A DNA stretch of 64,000 nucleotides from Streptomyces sp. CC208A (GCF_030010625.1 NZ_JASCXN010000002.1:62001-126000), one strand, 5' to 3'; numbered from the stretch's first letter, positions 1 to 8,724 are shown. Notes: generated from the letters alone by a model not told the origin. Numbers and translations: made by a program.

Positions 1-2070
1 GAGGGTGACGTCGCCGAAGCCGAGACCGTTCTCGTAGACCGCGACCACCGTCGCCTTCTCGACGGTGCCGTCGCCGAGGTGCACGTCGACGCTGCCGCCC
101 ACGTCGACGCCGACGGTGCCGGCGACGAGACGGCTGAGGGCGACCGTGGAGCCGGTGAGACGGTTCAGGTCGCCGCGCAGCAGACCCAGGTCCAGGGTGT
201 CCGGTACGGCGGCGGGGTCGACGCCCTGCGCCGTGGAGATCCGGTACTGGATGCCGTCCCCGTCGTCGGGCCAGGTGAGGATCGCCGAGGTACGGACGAC
301 CGGGCCGACCGTGCGGACGCCGGGGACGTCCCGGAGCTCCCCGGCCAGTCCCGGTGAGATGCCCGCGCCGACGGAGGTCACCACGTGGTCGGCGATCACC
401 CCGGCGGCGGCCTGGTCCTGCGCGGTCGCGGCGAGCGTCGTCCCGCTGAAGAGCTGGGCGGACGCCATGGTCACGCCCATGATCAGCGGGGTGGTGGCGG
501 CGCTGAGCCGGCGGGCCCGGGCCCGGGAGTTGGCGATGGCGAGGAAGCGGGTGACGCCGCCGGGCCGTCGGCCGAGCAGGGCCGCGATGCCGCCGAACAG
601 CTTCGGCCCGAGCAGGCCGACCGCGATCACCAGGATCAGGGCGGAGCTGGCGGCGCCCTCGATCGCCGCCTCGCCGGGCAGCACGATCGGCAGCACGACC
701 GCGACGGCCAGGCCCGCGGGCACGAGCAGCACACCGAGCGAGAGGCGGAACCAGCCGAGCTTCCTCGGCTCCACGGCCACGTCGCCGAGCGCCTCGACGG
801 GACTGACCTTCGCGGCGCGCCGGGCCGCGAGCCAGCCGCCGATCCGGGCCGCGAGGACGCAGACCAGCAGGGCGAACAGCACCGGCAGCACCGTGATCAC
901 CAGCGAGAACCCGGGCGGCAGCGCGCCGGCCGCGGTGAACACGGTGTGCAGCAGCAGGGCGAGCAGGACGCCGGGGACGGCGCCGAGCACGGCACCGATC
1001 CCGCCGACGAGCACGGCCTCGCCGCCGATCATGCGGAGCACCTGCCGGGGGGTGGCGCCGACGGCCCGCAGCAGGGCCAGTTCGCGGCGGCGCTGCTGCA
1101 CCGAGAGGGCCAGCGTGCCGGCGACCACGATGATCACCAGCAGGATCATGGTGGCACCGAAGGCGCTGGCCACCTCGATGACGAACGCCCGCATCTGCCC
1201 GACGTCGAGCGTCTCGGCGTCGCTGCGGTCGTCGCCCGTGTACGTGACCACGCCGGGCACGGCTTTCTCGATCCGCTCGGCGAGCTCGCCCGGATCGGTC
1301 CCCGGCGCGGCCAGCACACCGACCGCGTCCACCGTGCCGGGCGTGCCGTGGAGCCGCGCCGCCCGGTCGTCGGTGAAGAAGACCGCGGACTGGCGGTGGA
1401 ACGGGGCGGCGGGCGCGGCGACGCCGCTGACCCGGTACGACGCCGGTTCCGAGCCCGTCACGAGCGTGACCGCGTCTCCCGGGGAGGCTCCGAGCCGCCG
1501 GGCGAGGCCCTCGTCGAGGACGACGTCCTCGGCCGCGCCCGGCGGGGTGCCGGCGCGCACCGTGAACGGCGCGAGCACGGAGGCGGACCAGCCGTGCCCG
1601 TACACGGGCGGACCGTCGAGGACGGAGCCGCCCTTGAGGACGGTCGTGCGGACGCTGACGTCCCCGACCGCGGACTCCACGCCCTCGACCGCGGCGACCT
1701 TCCCGACCGTGCCGGCGGGCAGCCTGACCCGTTCGGAGAGCCGCGGGTCCGTGTCGCCCTCGACGGGCATGGCCTGGTGGCCGCCGACGACGACGGCCGC
1801 CCGGTGGTACCGCTCGGCCGGGACTCCCGAGCGGATGCCGGTCTCCAGGAGCACGCCGCAGGCGGTGATCACGGCGGAACCGACCGCGACGGCGACGAGG
1901 ACCGCGGCGAAGCCGCCCTTGCGGCCGCGGATCGTGCTCCAGGCGAGGGAGAGGTTCTGGCGCGAGAGCGTACGGACCTTCTTCTTCGTCTTCCGGGTCT
2001 CCCGCGTCGTCAGGGCCGTCGCCGGGGCCGCCGGCCGGTCCGCCGCCGTGGTCCCGTACTCGCGGCTCAC
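1..2070 (-). CDS. ABC transporter permease, FtsX/MacB type (partial, 3' end outside window)
   Basis: Membrane subunit of an ABC exporter. It starts at a GTG whose last bases overlap the stop of the upstream ATPase gene (GTGA), so the two are translationally coupled. About 690 codons are visible with no stop before the window edge. Translation shows a basic cytoplasmic start (KTKKK), a first membrane segment near residue 60, a large extracytoplasmic MacB-like domain (about 75-280), an FtsX-type cluster of membrane helices with the cytoplasmic motif QQRRRELALLRAVGA (about 295-420), then a second, repeated half with another helix cluster. This two-FtsX-domain layout (about 800+ residues) is usual for actinobacterial permeases next to a LolD-like ATPase. 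Because it is divergent from the enduracididine operon, export of or resistance to that product is a reasonable inference; the substrate cannot be read from sequence. Confidence 0.9.
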   Translation of the reverse strand, partial: MSREYGTTAADRPAAPATALTTRETRKTKKKVRTLSRQNLSLAWSTIRGRKGGFAAVLVAVAVGSAVITACGVLLETGIRSGVPAERYHRAAVVVGGHQAMPVEGDTDPRLSERVRLPAGTVGKVAAVEGVESAVGDVSVRTTVLKGGSVLDGPPVYGHGWSASVLAPFTVRAGTPPGAAEDVVLDEGLARRLGASPGDAVTLVTGSEPASYRVSGVAAPAAPFHRQSAVFFTDDRAARLHGTPGTVDAVGVLAAPGTDPGELAERIEKAVPGVVTYTGDDRSDAETLDVGQMRAFVIEVASAFGATMILLVIIVVAGTLALSVQQRRRELALLRAVGATPRQVLRMIGGEAVLVGGIGAVLGAVPGVLLALLLHTVFTAAGALPPGFSLVITVLPVLFALLVCVLAARIGGWLAARRAAKVSPVEALGDVAVEPRKLGWFRLSLGVLLVPAGLAVAVVLPIVLPGEAAIEGAASSALILVIAVGLLGPKLFGGIAALLGRRPGGVTRFLAIANSRARARRLSAATTPLIMGVTMASAQLFSGTTLAATAQDQAAAGVIADHVVTSVGAGISPGLAGELRDVPGVRTVGPVVRTSAILTWPDDGDGIQYRISTAQGVDPAAVPDTLDLGLLRGDLNRLTGSTVALSRLVAGTVGVDVGGSVDVHLGDGTVEKATVVAVYENGLGFGDVTL

Positions 2071-2801
2071 CCGTCACCGAGCCTGGTCATCCGGTCGGCC
2101 ACCTGCTCCGGCGTCGGCCGGACGAGCTCACCGGCGAGCCGGCCGTCGGCCAGGAAGGTCACCGAGTCCGCGTGCGAGGCGGCGACCGGGTCGTGGGTCA
2201 CCATCACCACGGTCTGCCCGGTCCGGTCGACGACCCCCCGCAGGAGCTCCAGGACCTGCTTGCCGGTACGGGTGTCGAGCGCGCCCGTCGGCTCGTCGGC
2301 GAAGATCACGTCGGGTCTCGTGATGAGGGCGCGGGCGATGGCCACGCGCTGCCGCTGGCCGCCGGAGAGCTGCCCGGGGTAGCGGTCGCCCATGTCGGCG
2401 AGGCCGACGTTCGCCAGTTCGGCGCGCACCTGGTCGGTGGGGACCGGGGCGCCGGCCAGCCGGAACGGCAGGCCCACGTTGTCGGCGACGGTGAGCGAGT
2501 CGAGCAGGTTGTACGACTGGAAGACGAACCCGACCCGCTCCCTGCGGATCTCGGTGAGCCGCTCCTCGTCCAGGCCGGCCAGCCGGACGTCGCCGAGGAC
2601 CACCCCGCCCTCCGTGGGCTTGTCGAGCCCCGCCGAACAGTGCAGGAAGGTGCTCTTGCCCGAGCCGGAGGGGCCCATGACCGCGAGGAACGTCCCGCGC
2701 GGCACGCCCATCGTGACGCCGTCAAGGGCTGTGACCGCATTACGGCCGGAGCCGTAGGTTTTTGTCACGGATTCCAATAAGAGCGCGTACCCGCCAGTCA
2801 C
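2067..2801 (-). CDS. ABC transporter ATP-binding protein, MacB/LolD type, with a TTA codon
   Basis: ATPase partner of the downstream FtsX-type permease, 244 residues, normal for the family. Walker A (GPSGSGKST, about 43-51), signature [15 protein letters not shown], Walker [13 protein letters not shown] and the H-loop MVTHD are all intact. The GTG start at 2801 is preceded by a purine-rich GGGAAAGGGG ribosome-binding site. Codon 8 is TTA (2778-2780), one of the rarest codons in Streptomyces and readable only by the bldA tRNA; neighbouring codons TTG, GAA, ACA and AAA make the first 12 codons unusually A/T-rich. The gene reads away from the biosynthetic operon at 3275, with a 473-base shared intergenic region. 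Export of the locus product is inferred from position only. Confidence 0.93.
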   Translation of the reverse strand: MTGGYALLLESVTKTYGSGRNAVTALDGVTMGVPRGTFLAVMGPSGSGKSTFLHCSAGLDKPTEGGVVLGDVRLAGLDEERLTEIRRERVGFVFQSYNLLDSLTVADNVGLPFRLAGAPVPTDQVRAELANVGLADMGDRYPGQLSGGQRQRVAIARALITRPDVIFADEPTGALDTRTGKQVLELLRGVVDRTGQTVVMVTHDPVAASHADSVTFLADGRLAGELVRPTPEQVADRMTRLGDG

Positions 2802-3274
2802 CGCACACCCCTTTCCCTATTTGCCGGAACGGTAGCGTTCGGCGCCCTCGCCGATCAACTCGGATGCGAGGGCAATACGATTTCGCGCCTTCCGCCACGG
2901 CCCGCGCGCACGGCCCCCCACCTGCGGTCCCCTCTTCGGCCGTCGCCTCCCCGTGCGGCCGCCCGGCCGGATCCCGACGCCCGTCGCACAGCTGTTCATG
3001 GGCTGGCCGACCGCTGTTCACGGTCGGCCGGCGGGCGGGCCCTGCGGCGAGGAGGCCCGCCGTGGCGCCCCGGGCGGCGCGCCACGGCCGGAGCGCGGGC
3101 CTCGGGGCGGCCCCGAGCTGGGGGTTTCACTCTGCGGGCAACAAGATGGCCGATCCGTCGCGCCCGCCGAAATACTTGTCGACGCCCCGGGGATTTCTCA
3201 CCGCCGGGTCATGGGGCACAAATCGAGCCCGATAAAGCTTGACAATTCCCTTGCATCGATGGGCAGCGAAAACA
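2802..3274. promoter_or_regulatory. Divergent intergenic region between exporter and enduracididine operon
   Basis: No convincing gene is present in these 473 bases. The octamer GCTGTTCA occurs twice in direct orientation, at 2991-2998 and 3013-3020, 22 bases apart (two helical turns), a geometry used by SARP-type activators. A hairpin with 9-bp arms (GGCCGACCG 3005-3013 / CGGTCGGCC 3021-3029) overlaps the second copy. The last 100 bases before 3275 are clearly A/T-richer than the surroundings, as expected for a promoter. A TTGACA at 3239-3244 lies too close to the start codon to have a matching -10 element. Assignment as a control region is inference. Confidence 0.4.
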
Positions 3275-4294
3275 ATGATTCCTGCGAATCTGGAACGCGC
3301 CGTCTACGGAATGTATGCCACCCACGCCCTGCACGTCGCGGACAGGCACGGCGTGTTCGAGCACCTGACGCGGCACAGCGGCGACAGCGCCGAGAAGATC
3401 GCGGCCGCCCTGGCCGTCGACGAGGACACCCTGGAGCGGCTCCTGCTGGTGCTGGCCTCCTTCGGCGTCCTCGACGCGGAAGGAGGGCGCTACGGGCTCG
3501 CCGCGGGCGTGCGGCCCTACGTCGACCGCGAGGACCCCCGCTTCCTGATGGGCTTCGTCGACCACCTGCTCGGCGACACCGCCGAGCAGTTCGGGCGGCT
3601 GAACGGCTATCTGCGCGCCGGCAAGGCCGAGACCGACCGGGACGCGCCGGCCCCGTTCGAGTCCCTCTACCGCGACGAGGAGTCGGTGGGCCGCTTCCTC
3701 GACGCGATGTGGGGCCTCAGCCACCACGTCTCGCACGAGCTCGCCGCCCTGGCCGACCTGGGCGAATCCCGCCGGCTGATCGACGTCGGCGGAGCGAGCG
3801 GCCCCTTCTCCGTGGCCGCCCTCCGGGCCTTCCCCGAGCTCCGCTCGACCGTCTTCGACCTCCCCCAGGTCGGCCCGCACCTGACCGCACGCGCCGCCGA
3901 GCACGGACTCGGCGACCGCCTCGACTTCGCGGCGGGCGACTTCTTCCGCGACCCGCTGCCGGCCGGCGACTGCTTCGCCTTCGGCTACATCCTGTCCGAC
4001 TGGGACGACGAGACCTGCGCGGCGCTGCTGCGCAAGGCGTACGAGGCGTGCCTCCCCGGCGGCCGTGTCCTGATCATGGAGCGGCTCTTCGACGACGACC
4101 GCGGCGGCCCGCTCGCCACGGCCGTCATGAACCTCTCCATGCACGTCGAGACCCAGGGCCGGCACCGCACGGCGGCGGAGTACCTGGAACTGTTGCGCGG
4201 GGCCGGGTTCACGGACGGCACGGTCCGGCGCTCCACCGGCGACAAGCACCTGGTCATCGGCCGGCGGCCCACCGAGAGCGGGTCCGGGAGATGA
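3275..4294 (+). CDS. SAM-dependent methyltransferase, O-methyltransferase (COMT/DnrK) fold, atypical active site
   Basis: Two-domain class I methyltransferase of 339 residues: N-terminal winged-helix dimerisation domain (about 1-100, as in plant COMT, DnrK and MmcR) and a C-terminal Rossmann domain with the SAM motif LIDVGGASG (168-176). The conserved HDW segment that carries the catalytic His of classical O-methyltransferases reads ILSDWDDE here, with Ser241 in place of His. Loss of the general base suggests a non-classical reaction, such as C-methylation or methylation of an acidic group. The ATG at 3275 was chosen because the family N-terminus (NLERAVYGMYATHAL) begins right after it; a TTG 36 bases upstream is less likely. 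The stop overlaps the next start (ATGA), making this the first gene of the operon. Substrate unknown. Confidence 0.88.
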   Translation: MIPANLERAVYGMYATHALHVADRHGVFEHLTRHSGDSAEKIAAALAVDEDTLERLLLVLASFGVLDAEGGRYGLAAGVRPYVDREDPRFLMGFVDHLLGDTAEQFGRLNGYLRAGKAETDRDAPAPFESLYRDEESVGRFLDAMWGLSHHVSHELAALADLGESRRLIDVGGASGPFSVAALRAFPELRSTVFDLPQVGPHLTARAAEHGLGDRLDFAAGDFFRDPLPAGDCFAFGYILSDWDDETCAALLRKAYEACLPGGRVLIMERLFDDDRGGPLATAVMNLSMHVETQGRHRTAAEYLELLRGAGFTDGTVRRSTGDKHLVIGRRPTESGSGR

Positions 4295-5466
4295 GCGCCG
4301 TACGCTCCGTCGCCCCGCCCCGCTCGCGGGAACTGCCCGCCGTCTGCGCCGAGCTGGCCGCCCGGCTGCACGCGACGCCCGTCGCCGAGCTGCCCGAGGA
4401 CGAGCTCCTCCGGCTCTCCGCGCTCCACGACACGAGCGCGGCCGGACCGGAGAGCGAGGAGAACGAGATCCTGCGGCTCCTGACCCGGCCCTTCAGCAAG
4501 CGCCTCGACATACCCGAGTACTACCGGTACACGGGACTGCACGTGGCCGGCTGGTACTTCGCCCGGCGGGAGGACTCGTACGAGGCGGCCCTGCTGCTCC
4601 TGCACGCGCTCGTGAGCGAGCTGATCGCCCTGGAGGAGCGCGAGGCCGGACTGCACGAGACCACGGTCGAGGAGGGCGCCGAACGCGTGCGCCGCCTGGA
4701 GGCCGTCCTCGACCACCTGGGCGGCTCCCCCCTCGGCCAGGGCCGCACCATGACGAGCGCCGAACTGGTCCGGCTCGCCGACCACGACGACGTCCTGGTG
4801 CGCGACCTCCTCGTGGTCAACCGCTGTTCGGGTTTCCGCCGGTCGGACAAGCACGACGAGCACATGTTCATGCGCACCGTGCAGGCCTGCGAGATCGGCT
4901 TCTTCCTCGTCCGCTGGACCGCCCGCCGCGCCACCGAGGCCATCGGCCGCGACCGCGACGAGGCCCTCCTGCGGCTGCGTCAGCTCACCTCGGCGTCCGA
5001 ACTCCTGAACGTCCTCTTCCACGCGCTGCGGACGCTGACCCCGGAGCTCTTCATGGGTTTCCGGGACGCGACCGGCAGCGCCAGCGCGGTCCAGTCGCTC
5101 AACTACCACCTGATGGAACTGGTGGTGTACGGCCACGACGACCGGAAGGCCGAGATCTACGAGCGCTTCGCGCACCTGGCCCCGATCACCAGCCCGCTGC
5201 TCCGCGCCTTCACCTCCCTGCGGGACGCGGCGGCCGGCGCCCACGACGCCGACGTACGCGAGGCGTTCGCCGCGAGCGAGGCGCCGCTGCACGTGTGGCG
5301 CGGCCGGCACTACGGATTCGGCCGCCGCTATCTGCCGGAGATGACCGGCTCCGGCGGCACCGAGGGGGCCGGTTACCTCAAACGCTTCGTCGGGAAAGCC
5401 GGATTGGCTTCCGGTGACCGCATCGACGATGTCGAGCAACTCCTCATCCAGTTCGCCTTCTGCTGA
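4291..5466 (+). CDS. Heme-dependent dioxygenase of the tryptophan 2,3-dioxygenase superfamily
   Basis: 391-residue protein whose C-terminal half carries the TDO signature: HDEHMF (188-193; His188 aligns with the distal His), the carboxylate-binding Arg in FRDATGSASAVQS (Arg258), the proximal heme His in WRGRHYGFGRR (His340), and GSGGTEG (353-359), where Ser354 aligns with the substrate-binding Thr of TDO. Two features depart from canonical TDO: about 170 N-terminal residues precede the HDEH motif, and only about 150 residues separate the two histidines (about 185 in the Xanthomonas enzyme). Oxidation of tryptophan or a modified tryptophan is the family expectation (kynurenine in daptomycin, oxindole in maremycin), but other aromatic substrates are possible. 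It overlaps the methyltransferase gene by ATGA and is followed by a 105-base gap before mppP. Confidence 0.85.
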   Translation: MSAVRSVAPPRSRELPAVCAELAARLHATPVAELPEDELLRLSALHDTSAAGPESEENEILRLLTRPFSKRLDIPEYYRYTGLHVAGWYFARREDSYEAALLLLHALVSELIALEEREAGLHETTVEEGAERVRRLEAVLDHLGGSPLGQGRTMTSAELVRLADHDDVLVRDLLVVNRCSGFRRSDKHDEHMFMRTVQACEIGFFLVRWTARRATEAIGRDRDEALLRLRQLTSASELLNVLFHALRTLTPELFMGFRDATGSASAVQSLNYHLMELVVYGHDDRKAEIYERFAHLAPITSPLLRAFTSLRDAAAGAHDADVREAFAASEAPLHVWRGRHYGFGRRYLPEMTGSGGTEGAGYLKRFVGKAGLASGDRIDDVEQLLIQFAFC

Positions 5467-5571
5467 CGGAGGTCCCTCCTCGATTCCTATCCCGGCGTCC
5501 CGTACGCCGGTGAGTCCCGGCACCGCCGGGGCTCCAAGCACGCTTCGCCCGACACTCCTTGAGAGGTGCTT

Positions 5572-6723
5572 GTGAACAGAATTCAGCCCGCGGTCTCCGC
5601 AGAGAACCTGACGCAGTTCGAGACCCTCGCCCTCACCAGTCCGATGAACCTCGCCGACGGCCACGCCCGCCAGCAGCTCACGGCCGCGCAGGGAAAGATC
5701 GTCGCCGAATTGCCGTCCCTGTGGGCCGAGGCCGCCCTGCGCCCGGTCGACGAGATCGAACAGGAGACCGCCGACGCGTTCTTCGGCATGCTCGGCCAGC
5801 ACAGCCACCCCGCCGCGGCCGGACGGACGCTGAGCTGCTACTCGTCCTCGCTGGCCATGGAGATCCTCGCCCGCTCCCTGGTCACCACGTCCGACGCGGT
5901 GGCCCTGATCCACCCCACCTTCGACAACATCCCCGACATCCTGCGCGGCGTCGGCCTGCGGCTCGTACCGGTCGAGGAGGAACAGGCCCACGACGACGAC
6001 CTGCCGGCGGAGCTGCTCGAACAGGTCGGCTGCGTCTTCATCACCACGCCGAACAACCCCACCGGCCGGGTGATGAGCGAGGACCGCCTGCGCAGGCTCG
6101 CCGAACAGTGCGCCGAGCACGGCGTGGTGCTCGCCCTGGACACCTGCTTCCGGGGGTTCGACCCCGCCGCCCAGTACGACCACTACGCCGTGCTCGACGC
6201 GAGCGGCTGCCGCTGGGTGGTCATCGAGGACACCGGCAAGCTGTGGCCCACGCTCGAACTCAAGATCGGCTGGCTGGTCCGCTCGGCCAACGTGGACCTG
6301 CCGATCGAGAAGATCCACTCGGACATCCTGCTCGGCACCTCGCCGCTGATCATGCTCATGGTGAAGAAGTTCGCCGAGGACGGGGCCGACGGCGGCCTGG
6401 CCGAGCTCCAGCGCACGATCGCCGACCACCGGGCCCTCGTCCGCACCGCCCTGGACGGCGTGCCCGACATCGGCTTCGTCGACGGGAACGCCCGGGTCAG
6501 CGTGGACCGCCTGCACGTCGGCTCCCGCCTCGCCATGGACGTCTGGTCGGCGGTCCGCTCGCAGAACCTCTACGTGCTCCCCTGCCAGAAGTTCCACTGG
6601 GCGAGGCCGCACGAGGGCGAGCGGATGCTGCGCCTGGCCCTCTCGCGCAACCCCTCCACCCTGCTCGCGGGCGCGCGGGTGCTGCGCTCGGCCCTGCTCG
6701 ACACCGCCGGGACGCAGGGCTGA
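5572..6723 (+). CDS. mppP: PLP-dependent L-arginine oxidase/4-hydroxylase, MppP/EndP-like (enduracididine biosynthesis)
   Basis: Fold-type I PLP enzyme of 383 residues. It matches what I remember of MppP from mannopeptimycin biosynthesis along its whole length: N-terminal ENLTQFE...LADGHARQ (11-34), CYSSSLAMEILARSL (89-103), HPTFDNI, TPNNPTGRV (159-167), DTCFRGFD (190-197) and EDTGKLWPT (219-227), with Lys223 as the Schiff-base lysine. MppP uses O2 without any metal or flavin to convert L-Arg to 2-oxo-4-hydroxy-5-guanidinovalerate, the first step to L-enduracididine; the related RohP and Ind4/IndP act similarly. The GTG at 5572 is preferred over GTG 5566 because GAGAGG lies 5 bases upstream of it. 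The stop overlaps the mppQ start (TGATG). The ordered N-terminus required for oxidase activity in the family is present. Confidence 0.92.
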   Translation: MNRIQPAVSAENLTQFETLALTSPMNLADGHARQQLTAAQGKIVAELPSLWAEAALRPVDEIEQETADAFFGMLGQHSHPAAAGRTLSCYSSSLAMEILARSLVTTSDAVALIHPTFDNIPDILRGVGLRLVPVEEEQAHDDDLPAELLEQVGCVFITTPNNPTGRVMSEDRLRRLAEQCAEHGVVLALDTCFRGFDPAAQYDHYAVLDASGCRWVVIEDTGKLWPTLELKIGWLVRSANVDLPIEKIHSDILLGTSPLIMLMVKKFAEDGADGGLAELQRTIADHRALVRTALDGVPDIGFVDGNARVSVDRLHVGSRLAMDVWSAVRSQNLYVLPCQKFHWARPHEGERMLRLALSRNPSTLLAGARVLRSALLDTAGTQG

Positions 6724-7901
6724 TGGTCCGTCCGGCCCCGACGGCCGCCCCGCTCCCGCACGCCCGGTGGTGGCGCGCGGGAGTGGTGCAGGCCGTCTCC
6801 CCGCCCGGCGTCATCGACCTGGGGCCGGGCTATCTGGAACCGGGCCTGCTCCCGGTCGACGAGGTCCTCCCGCTCTACGCGGAGGCCCTCACCGAGTTCG
6901 GCCCCGCCGCCCTCGGCTACGGGGCCAACGCCGGGGCCGAGCCGCTGCGCGCCCTGCTGGCCGCCCGGCACGGCTGCGCGGCCGAGGAGGTCATGGTCAC
7001 CGCCGGCACCTCGCAGGCGCTGGCCCTGCTGTGCACCGTCCTCGGCCGGCCCGGCCGCTCCGTCCTGGTCGAACGCACCTGCTACGACCTGGGCCGCACC
7101 GTCATGACCGACCACGGACTGAGCCCGCACGAGGTGGACGCCGACGGCGAGGGCGTCCGGCCCGAGGCCCTCGACCGGGCCCTCTCGCGCGGCGACGACG
7201 TGGCCTTCGTCTATCTGACGCCGACCTTCCACAACCCGACCGGCACCGTCGCGGGCGAACCCCGCCGCCGGGAACTGCTCGCCGTCGCCGCCCGGCACGG
7301 CGTGCCGATCGTGGAGGACGACGCGTACGCGGAACTGGGCCTGGACGGCTCCGCCCCGCCGCCCCCGCTCGCCGCACTGGCCGGAGGGCGCGGCGTGATC
7401 CGGCTCGGCTCGTTCTCCAAGACCCTCGGACCGGGCCTGCGACTGGGCTGGCTGCAGGCCGAACCGGACCTGGTCGGAACCCTGACGGGCCGTGGACAAC
7501 TGCTCAGCGGCGGAGCGCTCAACCACCTGACCTCCCTTGCCGTGACCATGCTGCTGGGGGACGGCCGCTACGACCGGCGGCTCTCGTGGCTGCGCGGGCA
7601 GCTCCGGCTGCGGCGCGACACGCTCGTGGCGGCCCTGCGGGCCGGCCTGGGCGAGTCGGTCACCGTCAGCAGCCCAGCGGGGGGCTTCTTCCTCTGGCTG
7701 GCCTTCCGGCCGGGGCACAGCGAGGCGTCGCTGCTCGCCGCGGCCGACCGGGCGGGCGTCGCGGTGGCGCCGGGCTCCCGCTTCGGCAGCACGGACGGCA
7801 CCCGCCTGCGGCTCGCGTACAGCTTCCACTCACCCGACCGTCTGGCGGAGGCGGCCGCACGGCTCGCCCCCGCCTGGAGAAACGAGGAGTCCCTTCGATG
7901 A
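6723..7901 (+). CDS. mppQ: PLP-dependent aminotransferase, MppQ/EndQ-like (2-ketoenduracididine transaminase)
   Basis: Class I/II aminotransferase, 392 residues, fold type I. Visible motifs: GPGYLEP near the start, GYGANAGAEPLR, the PLP-phosphate segment TAGTSQAL, NPTG (171-174), the PLP-ring Asp in VEDDAYAELG, and the Schiff-base lysine Lys233 in GSFSKTLGPGLR. The N-terminal third resembles the MocR/KAT-II-type aminotransferases, as MppQ does. In mannopeptimycin and enduracidin clusters this enzyme aminates 2-ketoenduracididine to L-enduracididine. The assignment rests mainly on its place between mppP and mppR homologues, with start and stop codons overlapping both; alone it would only be called an aminotransferase. 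Confidence 0.9.
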   Translation: MVRPAPTAAPLPHARWWRAGVVQAVSPPGVIDLGPGYLEPGLLPVDEVLPLYAEALTEFGPAALGYGANAGAEPLRALLAARHGCAAEEVMVTAGTSQALALLCTVLGRPGRSVLVERTCYDLGRTVMTDHGLSPHEVDADGEGVRPEALDRALSRGDDVAFVYLTPTFHNPTGTVAGEPRRRELLAVAARHGVPIVEDDAYAELGLDGSAPPPPLAALAGGRGVIRLGSFSKTLGPGLRLGWLQAEPDLVGTLTGRGQLLSGGALNHLTSLAVTMLLGDGRYDRRLSWLRGQLRLRRDTLVAALRAGLGESVTVSSPAGGFFLWLAFRPGHSEASLLAAADRAGVAVAPGSRFGSTDGTRLRLAYSFHSPDRLAEAAARLAPAWRNEESLR

Positions 7902-8695
7902 CCGGTTCCGTCGTCAGCGGTCCGCTCGGCTACAGCCTTCCGCTCTCCCCGTCCGGCACCTCGGCCACGCTGACCCCTCCGCCGTGGCACTTCGCCGGCG
8001 AGGTCGTGATGGTCGACTACCGGGTGGACCCGGAGGCGGCGGCGCGGTTCCTGCCGCCCGAGCTCGACCTCGGCGCCGACCCGGGGCAGGCCGCCGCGGT
8101 CTTCGCCCGCTGGCAGTGGTGCTCGGAGCCGGGCACCGAGCTGGCCGACCCGGGGGCCAGCCAGTTCAACGAGTTCCTGATCCTGCTCGGCTGCGAGTAC
8201 CAGGGCCGCCGCCTGGCCCGCTGCCCGTACGCCTGGGTCGACCAGCCCGTGCCGCTGCTGCGCGGCTGGGTGCAGGGCATGCCGAAGCAGTTCGGCGAGG
8301 TGCACCAGACCTGGCCGATGCGCGTCGGCAGGGCGGGCCCCCTGGACTCCGCCGGAGGTACGTACCACGGCACCGCCTCGGCGGGCGGCCGCCGGATCGT
8401 CCACGCGTCGGTGACCGCGACCGCCCCGGCCGCCGAACCGCCGGAGCTGCACACCGTGCCGCTGGTGCACAGCCGGGTCCAGCCGGCCTGGCTGCCCGGC
8501 GAGAAGCCGTCCGTCGAGCTTGTGACCTCGACCGTCACGGGGGTCGAGTTCTCGGAGGTGTGGTCGGGCGACGCGACGCTCGACCTGTTCGACGTGCTCG
8601 ACGCGGACTTCGCCTCGCTGCGGCCGGTCTCGGTCGGGCGAGGCCATGTCTTCGGCTACGCCGAGACGCTCGTCTCCGGCCAGGCCCTCGTCTGA
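7898..8695 (+). CDS. mppR: Acetoacetate decarboxylase-superfamily cyclase/dehydratase, MppR/EndR-like
   Basis: 265 residues with the acetoacetate decarboxylase-like fold. The Schiff-base lysine motif is GMPKQFGEVHQTW (Lys130), preceded by PYAWVDQPVPLLRGW and the conserved QFNEFLILLGCEYQG stretch. MppR does not decarboxylate: it dehydrates and cyclises 2-oxo-4-hydroxy-5-guanidinovalerate to the cyclic guanidine 2-ketoenduracididine. Its presence directly after MppP and MppQ homologues is the strongest sign that the locus makes enduracididine. The ATG overlaps the mppQ stop (ATGA) and has GAGGAG upstream. The normal MppP-MppQ-MppR order is kept. No homologue of the beta-hydroxylase MppO is seen in the window, so free enduracididine rather than the beta-hydroxy form is expected. 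Confidence 0.9.
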   Translation: MTGSVVSGPLGYSLPLSPSGTSATLTPPPWHFAGEVVMVDYRVDPEAAARFLPPELDLGADPGQAAAVFARWQWCSEPGTELADPGASQFNEFLILLGCEYQGRRLARCPYAWVDQPVPLLRGWVQGMPKQFGEVHQTWPMRVGRAGPLDSAGGTYHGTASAGGRRIVHASVTATAPAAEPPELHTVPLVHSRVQPAWLPGEKPSVELVTSTVTGVEFSEVWSGDATLDLFDVLDADFASLRPVSVGRGHVFGYAETLVSGQALV

Positions 8696-8724
8696 AAATC
8701 CCACCCCTTCAGGAGGAGCAGAAG

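Noticed and set aside
65..2382. Two long forward open frames across the ABC permease gene
   Set aside because: They are shadows of the minus-strand FtsX-type permease, whose translation shows clear helices and motifs; the forward frames are Arg/Ser/Thr- or Asp/Gly-rich without family similarity.
3239..3244. TTGACA as a -35 box for the methyltransferase operon
   Set aside because: The matching -10 position (about 3262-3267) reads GGCAGC and the start codon follows at 3275; no acceptable -10 at 16-18 bases.
3985..6612. 875-residue open frame on the minus strand opposite the dioxygenase and mppP
   Set aside because: G/C bias leaves long antisense frames open. The forward strand holds recognisable enzymes with overlapping starts and ribosome-binding sites.
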